Assembly: GCA_013399895.1 (NCBI GenBank)
Contig: VXBA01002396.1
Location: 892,301-956,300, forward strand
Reading direction: 5' to 3'
From: Serilophus lunatus
Taxonomy: Eukaryota > Chordata > Aves > Passeriformes > Eurylaimidae
Length of the DNA: 64,000 nt
The notes under the pieces are model-generated. The model was given only the letters and a program-made list of their open reading frames with translations, was not told the DNA's origin and did not search any database. Both the position numbers and the translations under genes were made by a program. This document shows, in pieces, positions 40,201-55,200 of this stretch (position 1 is its first letter; every line of letters begins with the position of its first letter).

Positions 40201-43200
40201 CCTACAGAACAACAGCAATTATGTATGTTATGATACACTGAAGTAAAATTGTTAAAAAAAGAAGAAACAAAATGATACATTTGGAAATGAATTAGTACAG
40301 AAAGAACCTATCTATCAATACAAAGGCAAGCCTGGATACAGTAAAGCATAAGTAAGTGCAGTACTGATTCGAGGTATTTTCTATGATAAATTAATTTTAT
40401 GTTGAAAACACTTAGCTTCTTCAACTAATTTCTCAAGCTGAACTTTCTCCATTGACTACTAAAGTTCCTTTTGTTCCCTTCCCTAAAATTTATTGAAACT
40501 AAGCCTTGCTAAGAAGTAGTGGAACTTAGCTTTTATGAGCTTGAGAATGAAATAAAGAAATGTTCAAAAAGTACAATTTAAGACCATAGGCCATAGTTAA
40601 TCCAGGCACCTGAAAACAATATGGAATTTTATCTTACATTCATAGAATGCTTTGGGTTAGAAGGGACCTTAAAGATCATCTCATTTCAACCCCTCTGCCA
40701 CAGATAGGGACACCTTTTACTAGACCAGGTTGCTCAGAGCCCTATCCAACCTGAGAAACCCATTTCAGTACGTCATCACTCTCACAGTAAAGAATTTCTT
40801 CCTAACATCTAATCTAAACCTCTCCTCTTTCAGTTTAAAGCCATTCCCCCTTGTCCTGTAACTGCATGCACCTGTAAAAAGACTCTCTCCATCTCTCTTA
40901 TAGGCTCCCTTGCAAAGTCACAATTAGGTAGCCTTGGAGCCTTGTCTTCTCCAGGCTGAACAATCTCAATTTTCTCAGCTTTTCCTCATAGGAGAGGTGG
41001 TCCATCCCTCTAATCAACTTGATGGCCTCCTCTGAACTCGCTCCAACAGGTCCACGTCCTTCCTATGTTGGAAGAGTTGCACACAGCATTCCAAGTGGGG
41101 TCTCACCAAAGCAGACTAGAGGGACAGAATCCCCTCTCTCGACTTGCTGGCCACTCTGCTTTTGATGTAGCCCAGGATATGATTGGCTCTCTGAGCTGGT
41201 AGTGCACTTTGCTAGCTCATGTCCACCCCCAAGTCCCTCTCAGCAGGGTTGCTCTCCATTTGTTCATCCCCCAGGCTGTATTGACACCAGGGGTTGCCCC
41301 AACCCAGGCACAGCGCCTTGCACCAGTTCACATTTCACCAGTTTGATCCTTCACTCGGGCAAAGCTTTCAGAAAAACAGTGTCTCCAACAGTGTGCTGCT
41401 GCAATAGTATCATGGGTAAAATAGTGTGTGTGTGGGGGGGTTGTTTGTTAAATAAGTTTAGTAAATAAGGAACTAGCACAAGTCTTGTCACTGCCACTTT
41501 GGCAGTTTTCTGCATTTTAGTTCCTATTACTTGCCCTACTATCCATTCTGCATGGGCAGCTCCACATGGTACAGACACTGTTTAGTTATGGTCTCCAGTG
41601 CTGACACAGTGCCTCAGGGGCCTTAGATGGCCCTTGGTAACACATGGGATATTTGGCTTCCCATATATTAGCCATATTATTCAAATCTCTGATACCTCTT
41701 AACTTAGAAAGTATTTCCTTCTAAAGAAAAGATCCTACCATTAATAATAAAGGAAGCAGTTTAGTCCTTTCAACAAAATTAACTATGTTTTGAAATGCCC
41801 AAGAAATGGCCATGAAATTTGCAAATCAGTGAAACTGAAGTTCTGCTTTCCTTATGTTGGCAATGTTAATACAATACCGTAAAACAAATAGTGAAATGAT
41901 GACAATTTGGTATAATATTTTTGGGTTTTTGCTACAAGATATACAAAATCCCATGTTTCATATAGTCAGCCAAGAGTGCCTAGAAGAACTAGCTGAAAAA
42001 GTCTCTGTAATAATATCTTTGCAAATACATAACTCTCAGAAAAAAATCCCCAACAATTTTTTCCCAAAGGAGGATCTGCAGAATCAGAAATCAAACTTTA
42101 AAAAATAAATACTGAAATATTAGAGCAAGTCTTTTAAAAAAAACAATGCAATAATCTAGAATAGATTACAAATGAAACATTGATTAGTGACAGCATAGTG
42201 TGTCAAAGCAAATTCATTTTCTCTTTCTTTAAGCTCCTTATTGCTAGATACACGGTAAGTATAAAATACACTAAAAACCTTCTGGCACTACAACACATGA
42301 CATTGCCAATGGTGATGTAAAGTTGTGGTGCCAACAACTAACATCACGTCCTAACTTCAAAATCACTCTTACTTATCACCTAACATTCGGTATCAAACTG
42401 TGGAGCTATTCCTTATACAATACTGTATGACTCTGCACTACTTCTAATGAGAGTATCAGATTGAACCAAAGATAACAGAACAGAGATTCCTCTTTAAATC
42501 AGCAACAAGATTGAATTTATAAGCACTTAAGAAGTCAGAATCCTAATTCAAGGTGACTGACACACTGGAGATGCTCTCAAAGTTGCAAGACTAAACTAAG
42601 AAGAAGAGTGCAGGAAAGAGCTTCAATTCCTAAGTTTGTAAAATTCCATTTCTCATAACAACCAGCAAGTAGCACAGCAGAAGATGATGCACAGGTTATA
42701 GTGGAATCCAAAGTAGGTGTGAGACAATGACTAAGTGAAATGTTCTATTTTATGTTTAGTAGAAGAATCAAGGAGGTAATCATCTTGCTGTACTTCAAAC
42801 TGCCAACTCCCAGCTAAAACATTGTGCTCACTACAGTGCTCCCCACTTAAATGCAAACACAGACCAAAAGAATCACAGAATGCATAGAGAAGGAAAAGAA
42901 AGAACCCTCTCAGGCAAAAGTCAGACTCTTCCAGTTTTTAAACAGACTGCAATAAGAGGAATTGTGATCAATGACATTCCACAGTTCCCAACAGAAGGAC
43001 AAGTCAACTCAGTCTACGGCAAAAAAAACACAGAGATTAAATATTCTCCAAAACTTCCCAGTATAGTGAGCAATCAAAATAATTTATCTATGAATATTGT
43101 AAAATTATTCTGGGGAGTAGAGATGTTTGTTTCTAATATTACCTGCGAATTATTGTTGTCTTTTGTTTTTTCCTATCAATTATTGACATTTTAATTCATA

Positions 43201-46200
43201 ATAGAACTTGAGCCACAAGCCAAACAATTAGTTTTTACAATATAAGAACATTTATAACGTGAACAATCCATTCTCAATATCTCAATAGAGATAACAGATT
43301 TTTGCAATGTCCAATTTAAAATGTATGTATCAGAATTAACCACAAATAATTTTTCCACCACGAACTTTATTTAAAGGGAAGTGTCAGCTAAGTTTAGTGC
43401 TCCACTACACATTTAGAACAAATTTTGAATAGAACACAAATAAACCTCAATATCTTGATAAATATGCCCTTTACTTAAAATGAAAGGAAGAACATGCATC
43501 AACAGACAATTGAAGAAACAGGCAATAATCTATTTTAGGACAACCTGAAAGAATGCATGCTTAAATAAGACATTGTCACATTTTACAAAAACCCCTCAAG
43601 GTGAACAGCAGTGTCACCTGAAGAACTAGTTTATTTTCAGTAATAAACTTAGAACATACCTTATCATGGCCTGTTTCTCCTCCTCTTACAATATCCGGAG
43701 CCATGTATTCTATTGTTCCGCAGAAGGAATATGCTCTCTCATTCTATTAAAAATAAAAAAAAAGAAAAGAAAATTTACATCAGTTATATTATAGAAATCA
43801 TATGGGACAGATATGGCTAACAGTTCCAAGATGCTGGCAGTAATTCTTCTCCAAATAGCTCAGAACTGCTAGCTAAATAATATTCCATCATACGTAGAGT
43901 TGTATCACAATGCTACAAATAGTCTTCTATGAAAAAATAAAATGTCATAGGTTTGTGTTGCAGTCTAAGATAAACACACAAAAATGGATGTACTGAAACT
44001 TAAAAAATTTTCCCATAAGCCTTAATGATCTACACATTTCAGAACTACACAAAATTCCCCAAAGTAATACAGATACACATTCTGAAAACTGCAATATCAA
44101 TACTCTAGATAACAAATAAAAGCTTTCCATTAAAAAGAGAATTTAATTGTAAAATGTACAATTTGACTGGATGCAAGATCCTTTGGGTTCCCCATATTTA
44201 GGAATTCTTTATGACCTCCAGAAAATTCTTTTTTTTTTCACAACACACACATGTATAAAACAACATTCTCTCAAGAAGAAACTTGGAGAGAGACAAGAGA
44301 GAGAAAGAGAAAGGCAGGCAGAGTTGTAAATTTATTCTATGCACTGAATTATTCTCTTGATTATGTTCAAAACTAAGCTGCTTTCAAAGGCAAGTATAAT
44401 TGTTCCCTGTTAGTGATTTACCTTTGAGGTCAACATGAGGTCATGCTGTACCTTGCTAATGACGAAAGCACATGTGTTTGGGCCATGCAACATTGTTCCT
44501 CCCTTATCCTTCAAGCTTCTAGCATTTTGGGGAGAGATCCTGATAGGTCCTTTAAAGAAGAGTGTTCAAAAAAGCAGATATTTCAAAAGTCAGGTTTTAC
44601 ATTTGTAGATTCAGATTTGGAGTTTAAAACAGGTGCTACATAAGAGACTACACTAACGAGAGGAAGCTTCCAAAAGTAGAAATAGTGCCCCATACTACCC
44701 TGAGGCATAAAAATTAAACAGTCCAACAGCATATTATATTAAACTTTATTTCTTAAAATACATATACTGTGACTGGGTTTTTTGGGGGTAAAATTCTAAA
44801 TTCAAAATAGTTATGAGGCCTCATTTTGTTCAATATTAACTTGAAATATTCACTTCAGAGACAAAACCATACGATAATGAACTTCTCACAATTCCACTGT
44901 CTTTTGACACAACTATTGTCTCTCTTTATCTTCTCCAGTACCTGTTATTTTAAAGAAGTATGGTGTGATAAAAAGCAAAAGCAAAGAAAAATATCAGAAG
45001 TTCTTTGCCCTCTGTCGGCCAATCTAAAGCTCTTCAATCGCCCTCCTCTTTTTTCCTGCAGCTGCAAGGGAGGGAGGGGGGAAGAAGTGTAAGAAGGAAA
45101 GGAAGGGCAGTGAAAAATGCAGAAAGAAGTTGTTCCTCACTTGCTACCTTTCCAAAGAGTAAAGATAATGCAGCCAAACTAAGATGATCATGACAAATGT
45201 CTGAAAGCAAAGCATTCTGACTCTACAGACTGACACAGATTTGCCTTCCTAAAATGACGCAGAAAGTCCTGCCTTCAGTTAAGTCATAAAATCTGGATAC
45301 TTCTTCGTTAGAAACCTCTGTTTATGTTATGTTTTCTTAAGTTACAGGCCTCATCAACTACATTTAGCTGTTATTACAAAACAGTTTTTAGAGCATTAAT
45401 TTTCACTAGGAACACTTTTGTAGATTTCTCATTGTCAAATATGCCTCTTACAGGGACTCATTAAAAGGTTTTGCTGTTACGCACTACACATGAATTTAAA
45501 ACCATTTTCAAAGGCTGTTATCTCCAATAACAGTTTCATTTTCTGTCCTGTTCTGATCTCCCAGGTACATGAGAGACATGGAGATACTGGAGAGAGAGCA
45601 GCAAAGAGCCACAAATATGATTAAGGGACTGGACCATATGAGGAAAGGCTGGGAAACTGGGACTCTTCCACCTGCAAGAGGGAAGGCTCAGGGAGATCTC
45701 TTCAATACACACAGATGCCTGAAGGGAGTGTGTGAAGGTGAGGGAGCCCAGCTCTTTTCAGTAGAGTGACACTGACAGGACCAGCAGAGGACACGCTTTT
45801 ACTGTGAGGGTGACGGATCACTGGCACAGACTGGCCATGAAGCTTGTGGAGTCCCTCTCCTCGGAGATATTCAAATAGTTTCTGACCTTGGTTGTGGGCA
45901 ACCAACTTTAGGTGACTATGTTTGAGCAGTGGGTTGCACCAGGTGACCTCCAGAGATCCCTTCCAACCTGAACCACTCTGTGATTTTGTCATAAAACGTC
46001 ACTCACTGTAAATTGTATTCCATGTGCATTTGTGAAATCATGTTTAACTCAAAAATCAAACATCTGCCCCCCCCAACTACAAAACTTACAATGAAATCCT
46101 ATTTTGTGTCTCTTCCAAATTTACACTTCATTCAACTTTATAATATGAAGTCAAATTCCAGAATCTGCATTATTAATACTTTCATGTCATGAGATATAAG

Positions 46201-49200
46201 ACAAGAAAGGATATTATTAAAAGACAACTGAATTTAGATCACCTAAACATGAATTCTCACTAGTCATGCATGTCTTACAAATACTTGAGCTTAAGAAACT
46301 TTTTGTCTAACAGAGAGCACTCATTTTCTTCATTCACTCAGCATGCCTGCTTTAAACGTTGTGGTTTCCTCTTCTGAGTTATAGAAGAGCAAACAATCAG
46401 ACAGTAATGGATGGAAATATAAGTGTAGCTAGCCCATCACTAACAACTCAGTATGACAATATTGACTTTGTCTTTGAAATGGTGTAATTATCTTTGTTCC
46501 AAATCAACAAATCAGTTCTTTGATGTTTACAGATAATCTGGAAATAAGTCTTAGTCTTCTAGCACGCAACAGATTGTTATGATTTCTTTTTCTTTACGAA
46601 GTTCAGCTTCATTTCTGACTGTTTATGCAATAGCTTATCTTATAGTAAAGATAAATGAAGATGCTACTTCAAACCTGTTAGCTTCTTAAGAGAGCAAAAA
46701 CTTTTCATGAAGCCAGTAATAGAAAGAGAATTTTGTTAAAGAGCTCTTGATCACAGACTACAGATAGGTTCACGTGGACAGCCAGGCAGTTCCCTTTGTT
46801 AAACCATCTGTTAAATTAGAAAAACATGTTATATTCCCTTACTACTTTTTCTTTGAGATGAGCTACACACTGACACAGTGGATGACCCAATATATACTAC
46901 CAGACTGTTTCTAATAAATACTGTAGTATTACACATAGGGTAGACTCCCAAATCTCCTCACATCAGCTATGGCAATATACAAAAAGACAGTGCACTGCCC
47001 TTTTTCCAAGTTTCTTGCAATCAACCTGACTGATCTGAGCTGCGTAGTGAAATGTAACTGCTTTAACTTGCTAGGGTAGTTTTAGTACCACATCTATGTA
47101 AATCCTGAAGTCTTGTCTCCAGATTATCTGTTTTAGCATTCCATTGTCCTTTCAATTCATCAAAAAAGGAAAGAGCACTGAGCAGCTTTAGTAGAGAATT
47201 ATACCTCTACAACTGTCCAAGATTGAGATGTGTAATGCAGATTAGGGTTTGTCCCGGAAGTCACTTCACCAGAAAAAACCCACCCCAGAGCAGCATCTTC
47301 TTTGCTAAGACTATGTACCCCGACACCTTGGCAGGTTGACCACAATTACACCAATTGCAGAGATCAAAATATCTAGCTCTAAAATTCAATCAAAACTGCT
47401 GACAGAAGGATGGTAGTCTTGCATCATCATGTTCTTGAGGATCTTGTATCATCATTTGGCACTGCTTTACAACCAAAGGATAGCAGGCAAGCATTTGAAA
47501 CTACCTGAAGTTGTTGAAAGTATATGTGTGAAGTTTTCTTCTCAATAATAGAGAGGTCTTATGCTTTCAGAGTTGTCTAATGAGCTCACTCATCAAGTAA
47601 AAAAGTACATTAACAGCAACAAAAAAGCAAAAGGATTAAACTCCATTTTGCTGCAGAGACTAATCAATCAAACTTGCCATATCTGTAGGAAATGCCTGAC
47701 TGATGGAGAAACATTCACTACTGTCATACAAGGATGTATCTTTTAGAACACACATCCTAGTCTACAGCAATGCAAATTCAGTTTACCAACATATGCAATG
47801 GTACCTCAGTTATTAAGCCTTGTAACTGTTCAACAGGTTGTAACAGAGTATGCAGGACAAGAACTGCAATTCCAAAGTGAACCACAGGAACTAAATGAGA
47901 CTTCAAGACAGTCACGGAATTGCTCGCACTCAATATGCTTCTAAAAGGCTCATGTATCCTGGCCCAAATTGCCTTTTTGCAGCCAGCTCTTTGGAAAAAG
48001 GGCTGTTCCGTTATGTCTGATTTAAGGAGATACTGTGCTGGAAGGATGGTGTTCATTTCTAGTGCCCCAAAACACAGAGCCCAAAGGCACTGAAAGTGTC
48101 TGAATCAAAGTCCTAACATGTCCAGACATGGCATAGAATCCGGCCAAAGAAATAGTGACAACAGATTGTGGATGGGTGCTCTCCAAAATCTAGGAGGTGG
48201 AGGCCTGCATTATTTTATCGCATGCACCCAAATGTCTATAGCTGAGAAACAAACTATGATGCAATACTCAGCTGAAGAAATCTTCAGCTAGGAGAACACA
48301 GGTAGACAACTGCCTGAGTGCCAGGCCAAAACTAGTAGTATTAATTGAAAATAAAAAATTCTTCTTAGAGCAGAGGACATGATCCCAAGGGATTCTTACA
48401 TAGGATTATACTTCCTCCAATATGCAGAGAACATTAGCTCAGGGCCTCAAAAAATATCAAATTAATTCCCCTCTTTAAATTGATATCTGCATAATTTGAA
48501 AGTTCATTTTCTGATTGTCATGCTTACTTATAGCATGACAGACAGGGAATCCAAGTCAGCTTGAATGAACATACAGAGAACAGCCTTCAGAGCTCCAAAG
48601 CACCCTCAGAGAAATAAAAGATGATCTACAATGAAAGGTTCAAGACTCAAGGAGCCAGGAGGAGGTTAGATTAGACATTAGGAAAAAATTCTCCATGGAA
48701 AGAGTAGTGAAGTATTGGAACAGACTGCTTAGGGAATTAGTAGAGTCACATCCCTTGAAGTGTTCAAAAAACACGTGGATATGGCACTTGAGGACATGGT
48801 TGAGTGATGATACTATCTTGACAGTTGGACTTGATGGTCTTTGAGGGCTTTTCCAACCTTAGCGATTCCACGATTCTGAGAGTTGATTTGTTCAGTACTT
48901 CTGAGTGAATGGTGTCATCAGTATGTTTCTACTGAGCATTAAAGAGTATGATTCCTGTGTAAACTTCTGCAGGTTACATCAAAAGAAACATACCACCCAA
49001 ACAAACATTAAGCACAAAATGAACCAATCTGTTGCCAAATTGGCTGTTTGTACAAAAGACAGACTGTGCAAACAGGAGCATGACATTTGATCACTGGAAA
49101 AATGGAAGCAAAAATAAAAAACAAAGAAAAAGATCAAATGAAGTCTTAAGAACCCATAAGGTTCTGTTTCAGAGGCCTAGGGAACAAACCAAACACACAC

Positions 49201-52200
49201 CAAACAAAAGCACTTTAACAAAACCATGAAAGAAGACTACAGAAGTGTGAATGCTGGAAAGCATGAGTTGAGACAAAGCTACCTACCAGAATACTGGCAT
49301 AGTTAGTAACATAAGCAAAAAAAAACAAACATACCTGCAAAGAATAACAGATGCTCTATCTAGAGTGTCTGGCTTAGAACACTGAGGCACATGCCAAGGA
49401 CACTGTTCTACAAGTGTGCACAAGCCTAAGGGGAGCATTTATTTGCCATACAAATATTGCTTTGGGAAAATGCTCCAGAGCTTGAGCATTTGTGATTTTA
49501 ATTCCAAAGCGTGAATGCAAATGTGGAAAGCACTCAAGTGTCTTAAGACAGTTATTCTGCCATTTGAAGACTATCATTTAACATTTAAATATATGGCCTT
49601 TGAAGTACTTCTTCAACATGATGAACTGCTTCCAAACATGTGCTCCTGGTCCAACAGACACTGGGGTCCTACAATCCTACGGCTTATTTTATTCACAAGT
49701 CTTTGTGCAAACACAATTCAGCCAGAGGACTAGCCAAGTATTCACTGAACCCGTTCTTTTCAGCATTCAAAATTAGGACCCACTTCAACTACATGAAAGG
49801 TCACCTTTGAAACAGAACAGACTGCTTCTGTTCTGCAACTACTCACAGTACAAATACTTGATTCTTAACTGTCCCTTCTACCTTGAACATCAGATATGAT
49901 GCATTCTGAAGCTGTAATACTATCACATTCCTTCAAACCAATAAATAAATAAAACCAAAGCTACTCTTCCCTAAAGGTTCTTTAACAGTATATGCATTCT
50001 GTAATGGGAATTCCTTGCTAATAGAAGAGATAGTAGGATATGACTTGGATAGTAGGAACAGGCTTGGTTAAAACCTAGAGTAAGAAAGTTCTAGCATAAG
50101 AATTTCAAGAAATTAAAAACTACATCATGTAAGGGAAAGGGGACTTCTCAGCTATTAAATTGGCTTGGACTAACCTCCTAGCACTCCATATTCATATAAA
50201 ATATTCTAGGAACACCATCACATAGCTAAAGAATTACTCCTTTAGCATAGTTGGTATTAAAAAATTGCTAACAAAATCGAAACCCAGAAACACTAAGTGC
50301 TGTTGGGCCAAAGAACACAGAGACAAGCCTCTAAACCTGGAGAGTCAGAGGTACAGTCTCTGATGGCATGTATTTCATCTGTCAGGAACAACTCTGGGAC
50401 TGAGTAGCACCTAGTGCCACAGAGCAACAGGGTGCAATGACACAGAAGGGCCCCAGCTAGCCAAGAAGAAGCTCACTGAAGGTATTCAGGGCTGTTCTCA
50501 GGACTGACTCTGCACAAGTCCACTGAAAAACTCTCCAATCCAGACAACAATTATTTACTGGTTCTTGTCACATTTTTGTTATGGAGAAATAAAACAACTA
50601 CCAGGCATGTTTTGACCAGGTTCTTCCATGGTTTTCAGCAACATTCTTATGAGAGTCCTATACTTGTCCATACTTGTTAGATGGCAAATTATGTTTCTTC
50701 ATTCAATCTGACCTCATCATTACGAAGTTTCAAAATGTTATGACCTATCAAGACGAGGAATGGCTCACTCTGGAGGCACTCTGAAATCAAGTAACAAGTT
50801 AAAACAAGGTGTTAAATCTAACACAGGCATGGTCTTTCCCCTCAGTTAAGGACTATTCTCCCTTTATTGCAGAGGTAAAATTCTCCGTACCAACTTTCAG
50901 ATCAGGTATATAGATGAAAAATCTAATTTCTGAAAATCGTAACTTAGTTAAAATTCATGTATAGTGGAGCTTCTCTTTTAGCAACCATCTAACAAACAGG
51001 CTATGCTTCATATATTGGCTAAATGCAAAACTACTTGCAAAGTTCCTCAGATGACTATTTTAAGGTATGATTATTAATATACTAACTGTACTTAAGAATT
51101 CTATTTCTTAAGTAGTGTTTCTGAAGAGGAAACCCACAGATCAATTTCTATGGTTTCTCATGTGCTTCTCACACGGTCTTAACTCTGTGTGAAGACTGCT
51201 CTTTCTATTGCATCAGCTACAAGAACCTAACAGAAAAGTCAGTTCTGCTCCAAAAGTCAACACGGTATCATACCCTCATGAAGGTTTAGTGACTGCAAGT
51301 AACATCCCTAATACGTGCTTATGAAGGAATTAATAAAAAAATAAAAAAAAAAAAAAAAGGTCCATGAGGGTAATGCTGTCCCAAAAGATATTAAGTATCT
51401 AATTCTTTATTAGATGTTTAACAGCCAACACCCTAATTTAAATTGAATGGACAGAGGTCCCAATACTACATAATCAGCTGTAACCGCTACCTGGCTCGCA
51501 CTGTGGCACTTCATCCAAGGAGGAAGAAGCCATCCCAAATGAAACCTCATTGAATTAGACCTTCTGCGGAAGTGCAACGCAGAAACAGAAACTCCAATTC
51601 AGAACTAGAAATGGCAGCAGGAGGCAATAGTACTGGAAAAACACTTAACAGGCAGTGAATCCTTTTGAAGAGTAACACTAATGCGTTTTTGTGAGGTTTC
51701 TGAAATTTATGTGCATTATTTACCGATATGAGTAACTTCAGCCACAATAGTACAGCAATTGATCCTTCTATTTTACAGTTTTACCAATTTCTTAACAAGG
51801 AAAAACATTTTAAACAATACACACTAGACTGTACCTTCAAATAATTTTATTTTATTCAATGCATATCTGGAAATTAGCAGAAGAGTCATTCATTTTACTA
51901 TGAGGCTGTTGATGAAAAATGTAATCAGTTATGAAATAAGCAAATTCAGACAGCAGAGGCTAAAAAAGGATGTATTACACTACTGCATTCAGGAGTAAGA
52001 CTTAACTAAGTGTATGGGCCCACATTTCACAAGTTATCAAATCACGTCATGATTTTGTCCTTTCAACAGCAACATAAAATCCATTTCTTAATCTCCTCAA
52101 ATAACCAAAGTGGTACATCATTTCTAGATACGTTCAAATGCCAGGGTTTGTATTGTGCCAAAGAACTCTTGATGTTGCTCTTCATTTTACTTACCCAGGG

Positions 52201-55200
52201 AAACATGTTAGAGTAAAACTACCTTCCTTAATTGCTTATACCTCTGATTGAATGCTTCAAGTCTCAACTTGTTTCTTTGTTAAAGGTACTTCAAAGTCAA
52301 AGTTCAGGCTGCATTAATTAGACCATCTCTGGGCTCTATCAATAGTGTTCTCAATAGTATCAATGAGAAATTTTTTAAAAAGTAACAAAACTCCTAGAAT
52401 ACAGGAATTAGTATCATTATTGTTCCTATTTTGTACAGTTGTGACTGTATGTAATCAAAGCCCTGAAAGTCGTAATTTAAGTCTTGGCTATAAGCTTAAA
52501 TTGTGAAAACTTTCCTAGGATATCTATTGTCAGGGCCCTGACCTCATCAACAGGCTCTGCAACCTCTTTCCCCAATCCTATGGGTTAAGGCATCCCTCCT
52601 TAAGACCAACACTGATGAAATGAAGGTGAGTAACCTGTGTGGAACCCTGTCAGGGGCCTCATCCATCTTCAGCTGGGAGCAATGTTGAGGCTCCCATTCT
52701 TGATCCTCATGTCAGCTGAGCTCTGTGTGTGTCTTTACTTGGCTGTGTACCTCACTGATCCTGATCCACCAATTTCAAATCCTAGCTTGGCCTCCCTCCT
52801 CACAACAAGCTTTTCTGATAACCTCTGGGCTGTTGCCTGAGGCCATTTTTCTGCTACTGGACTTGCTCTGATCTTCTTGTTTGGCAGCTGTGGGATTGCA
52901 CTGACCACTGGTCAGTGGGGTATAGATCCACACCTGCCTTGTTGCCACCCTTAGCTCCCAGCTCACACTAAAAAAGCGTGGAGCAGTGTCTCCATCCTAC
53001 TGCTTCCCGACAAACTAGTCAAGAACCATAGATCCTCCAGAAACAGTTTACAAGACTGAAGAACTTAAGCAGTTGAAGAGTTCAGCAGTACTACACAGAA
53101 TACCTTGTGCCAGCTATCAGCAAACTGGCTGCAAGCTACTCAACAACTGAGCCAGCAGAGTTCCCTTGGTAAGTTTAATAAGAAAACCAGGACCATAGGA
53201 TAAATCAAGAGAATACTGTCACAAATAAAAATTCACTTGCAACACGTAAAAGCCACATAGCAGAGATGCCACTAACAACCTGACCTACTGAATGGATTTT
53301 GCATTTCAGAAAAATCACAAGTAAGCAATGAAAAGCCTGAATGCTATGCAGAAAGATGATCTCTACCTTCAGGGAATCTTAGAGGTCATTCTATCAGAGA
53401 TATTTACCTGAAAAATAAATATGCACCAAGTTAAAAAATGCTGTTTCCATAGAAATTTTATCTGTAACATTCTTCACCATCATTTTAATTGCCCAGAATA
53501 ACAATAACAGTCTCAGTCTAGGAAAGTATATGAAAATTGATCGAAAGCCTCTCATGGTTCAAAGATGTGATAAAGGTTTAAATAAAAAAAAACAACCTGG
53601 TTTCAACAAAATTCTCGCCAAATTGACTGGTTTCTTCTTTTTGCTCACTGTATTTTCAAATCTTAGTCATTTTGTGAGTCTTATAATTCACAATACCCAG
53701 ACGTAGCTCTGAGTAATTAAGCTGTCCATATCACAAGGTACAGCTTCATCCAAAAAATATCTGTCAGCTGAAGAGAGTAACTTCTATTCAGGACCAAAAC
53801 TACAACCTCTGCAGGAGACAAATGAGGAAGAACAAAGATAGACAAAAAGTTTAGTGGTATACTAGTTAGACTGCTCTGCTGTGTACAACAAAATCATAAT
53901 GAAGATTGTAGGACAAAAGCAAAGCTACAGACTAAAGTTAGAACAGTTGCAATATGGCAGATCAAAGGTCCACCACATTGAAATGGCTTCTTAAGAAGAA
54001 TTAAAAAATATGAATAAGGTCATGTGAAATTAATTAAAAATCCTATCCTGGTGGCTGTTGCTACTTGAAGAAGCCAGATCAGTCAAAATACCATGTTGGT
54101 CACTATACCTCTTGCCACAGCTAGATTAACGACTTCTACTTCCAAAACAGATGTGAAACAAAGCTACTGAATTGTTCAAGCAAGAATGAGATTTGCCTGC
54201 CAGCAGATGCTAACAGAACAGGCAATTAAAAGGGAGAGCAGGAGCAGATATACCTCATAGTGTGTGCTAGCCAGGAAACATGCAACTTCTACCACTGTGA
54301 CCCCAAAACACAACTCAATGGAAGGCCATACATCATCTAACTGGAGGTTCAAGAAAATCTTTTCACAGACTTAAAGCTATGTTTGCTTTTACACTGCAAT
54401 GCAATTTCATTTCTGTAAGAAATTATTTAAACAAGTTCCTGATAGTGGATTTGTAAAGCCAAATAACTAAACGAAAAGAAAACAAAAGTCTCAGTTCTTC
54501 AGGCAAAAAAATTCAGAAACAGCACATTATTGTGTGGGAGGAATGCAAGCATGTACCACTGTCAACTTGGATGAACATTTTGTACTAGGTTCTTCTCAAA
54601 ATTCCAATTTTTTTGAAGGCTTGTTTTCTAAAGCATTGTCTTTTCAGAAGAGAGAAGTAATAGTACCAAAAGAGAAGAACAGTATACAAAGCAAACCCTG
54701 AAAAAATAATCTTTCTTCAAAAAAAGGCAAAATTATAAGTTATGGAAGAGTAATGATTCTGGGAAGAATTCTACTAGCTGCCACTGCAAGCCTTCAAAAG
54801 TGTTTTTTTTTTTTAAAAAAAAAATATATAGATTTCAAACATTTATAGTTTCAGAGAGCACCAAATGTAAAAGGCAGAGGAGCAGGAGTGGAGAATTTTG
54901 CTTAAATGCAATCCACCTGGTTCTAAATTCATTTACATTTAATAGTGAATCTCTGGCCTTGTTAGTTTTTCATATCTGGTTGCCCAAGTTCCACTGAAGT
55001 TAGGGATTTGCAGTAATTCAAAAGAAAAAAATAAACCTATGAGAAAAAATAATGATGGCAGCATTTGCCCTCAAAGTTACTTGTCTTCACTTGGAAAACA
55101 GAAACAGAATTTTTCTGAGCTGACTAGTAACGTATTCTTCTAAGATCCAATAGAAGACACCAGACTATTTAACACACTGACTCAAATGGGATTTTTTCAA

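Noticed and set aside
47778..48056. 92-codon minus-strand frame in a slightly GC-richer intronic stretch
   Set aside because: No similarity to a known family is recognised, and no evidence of a processed pseudogene such as a poly-A tail or parent gene sequence.
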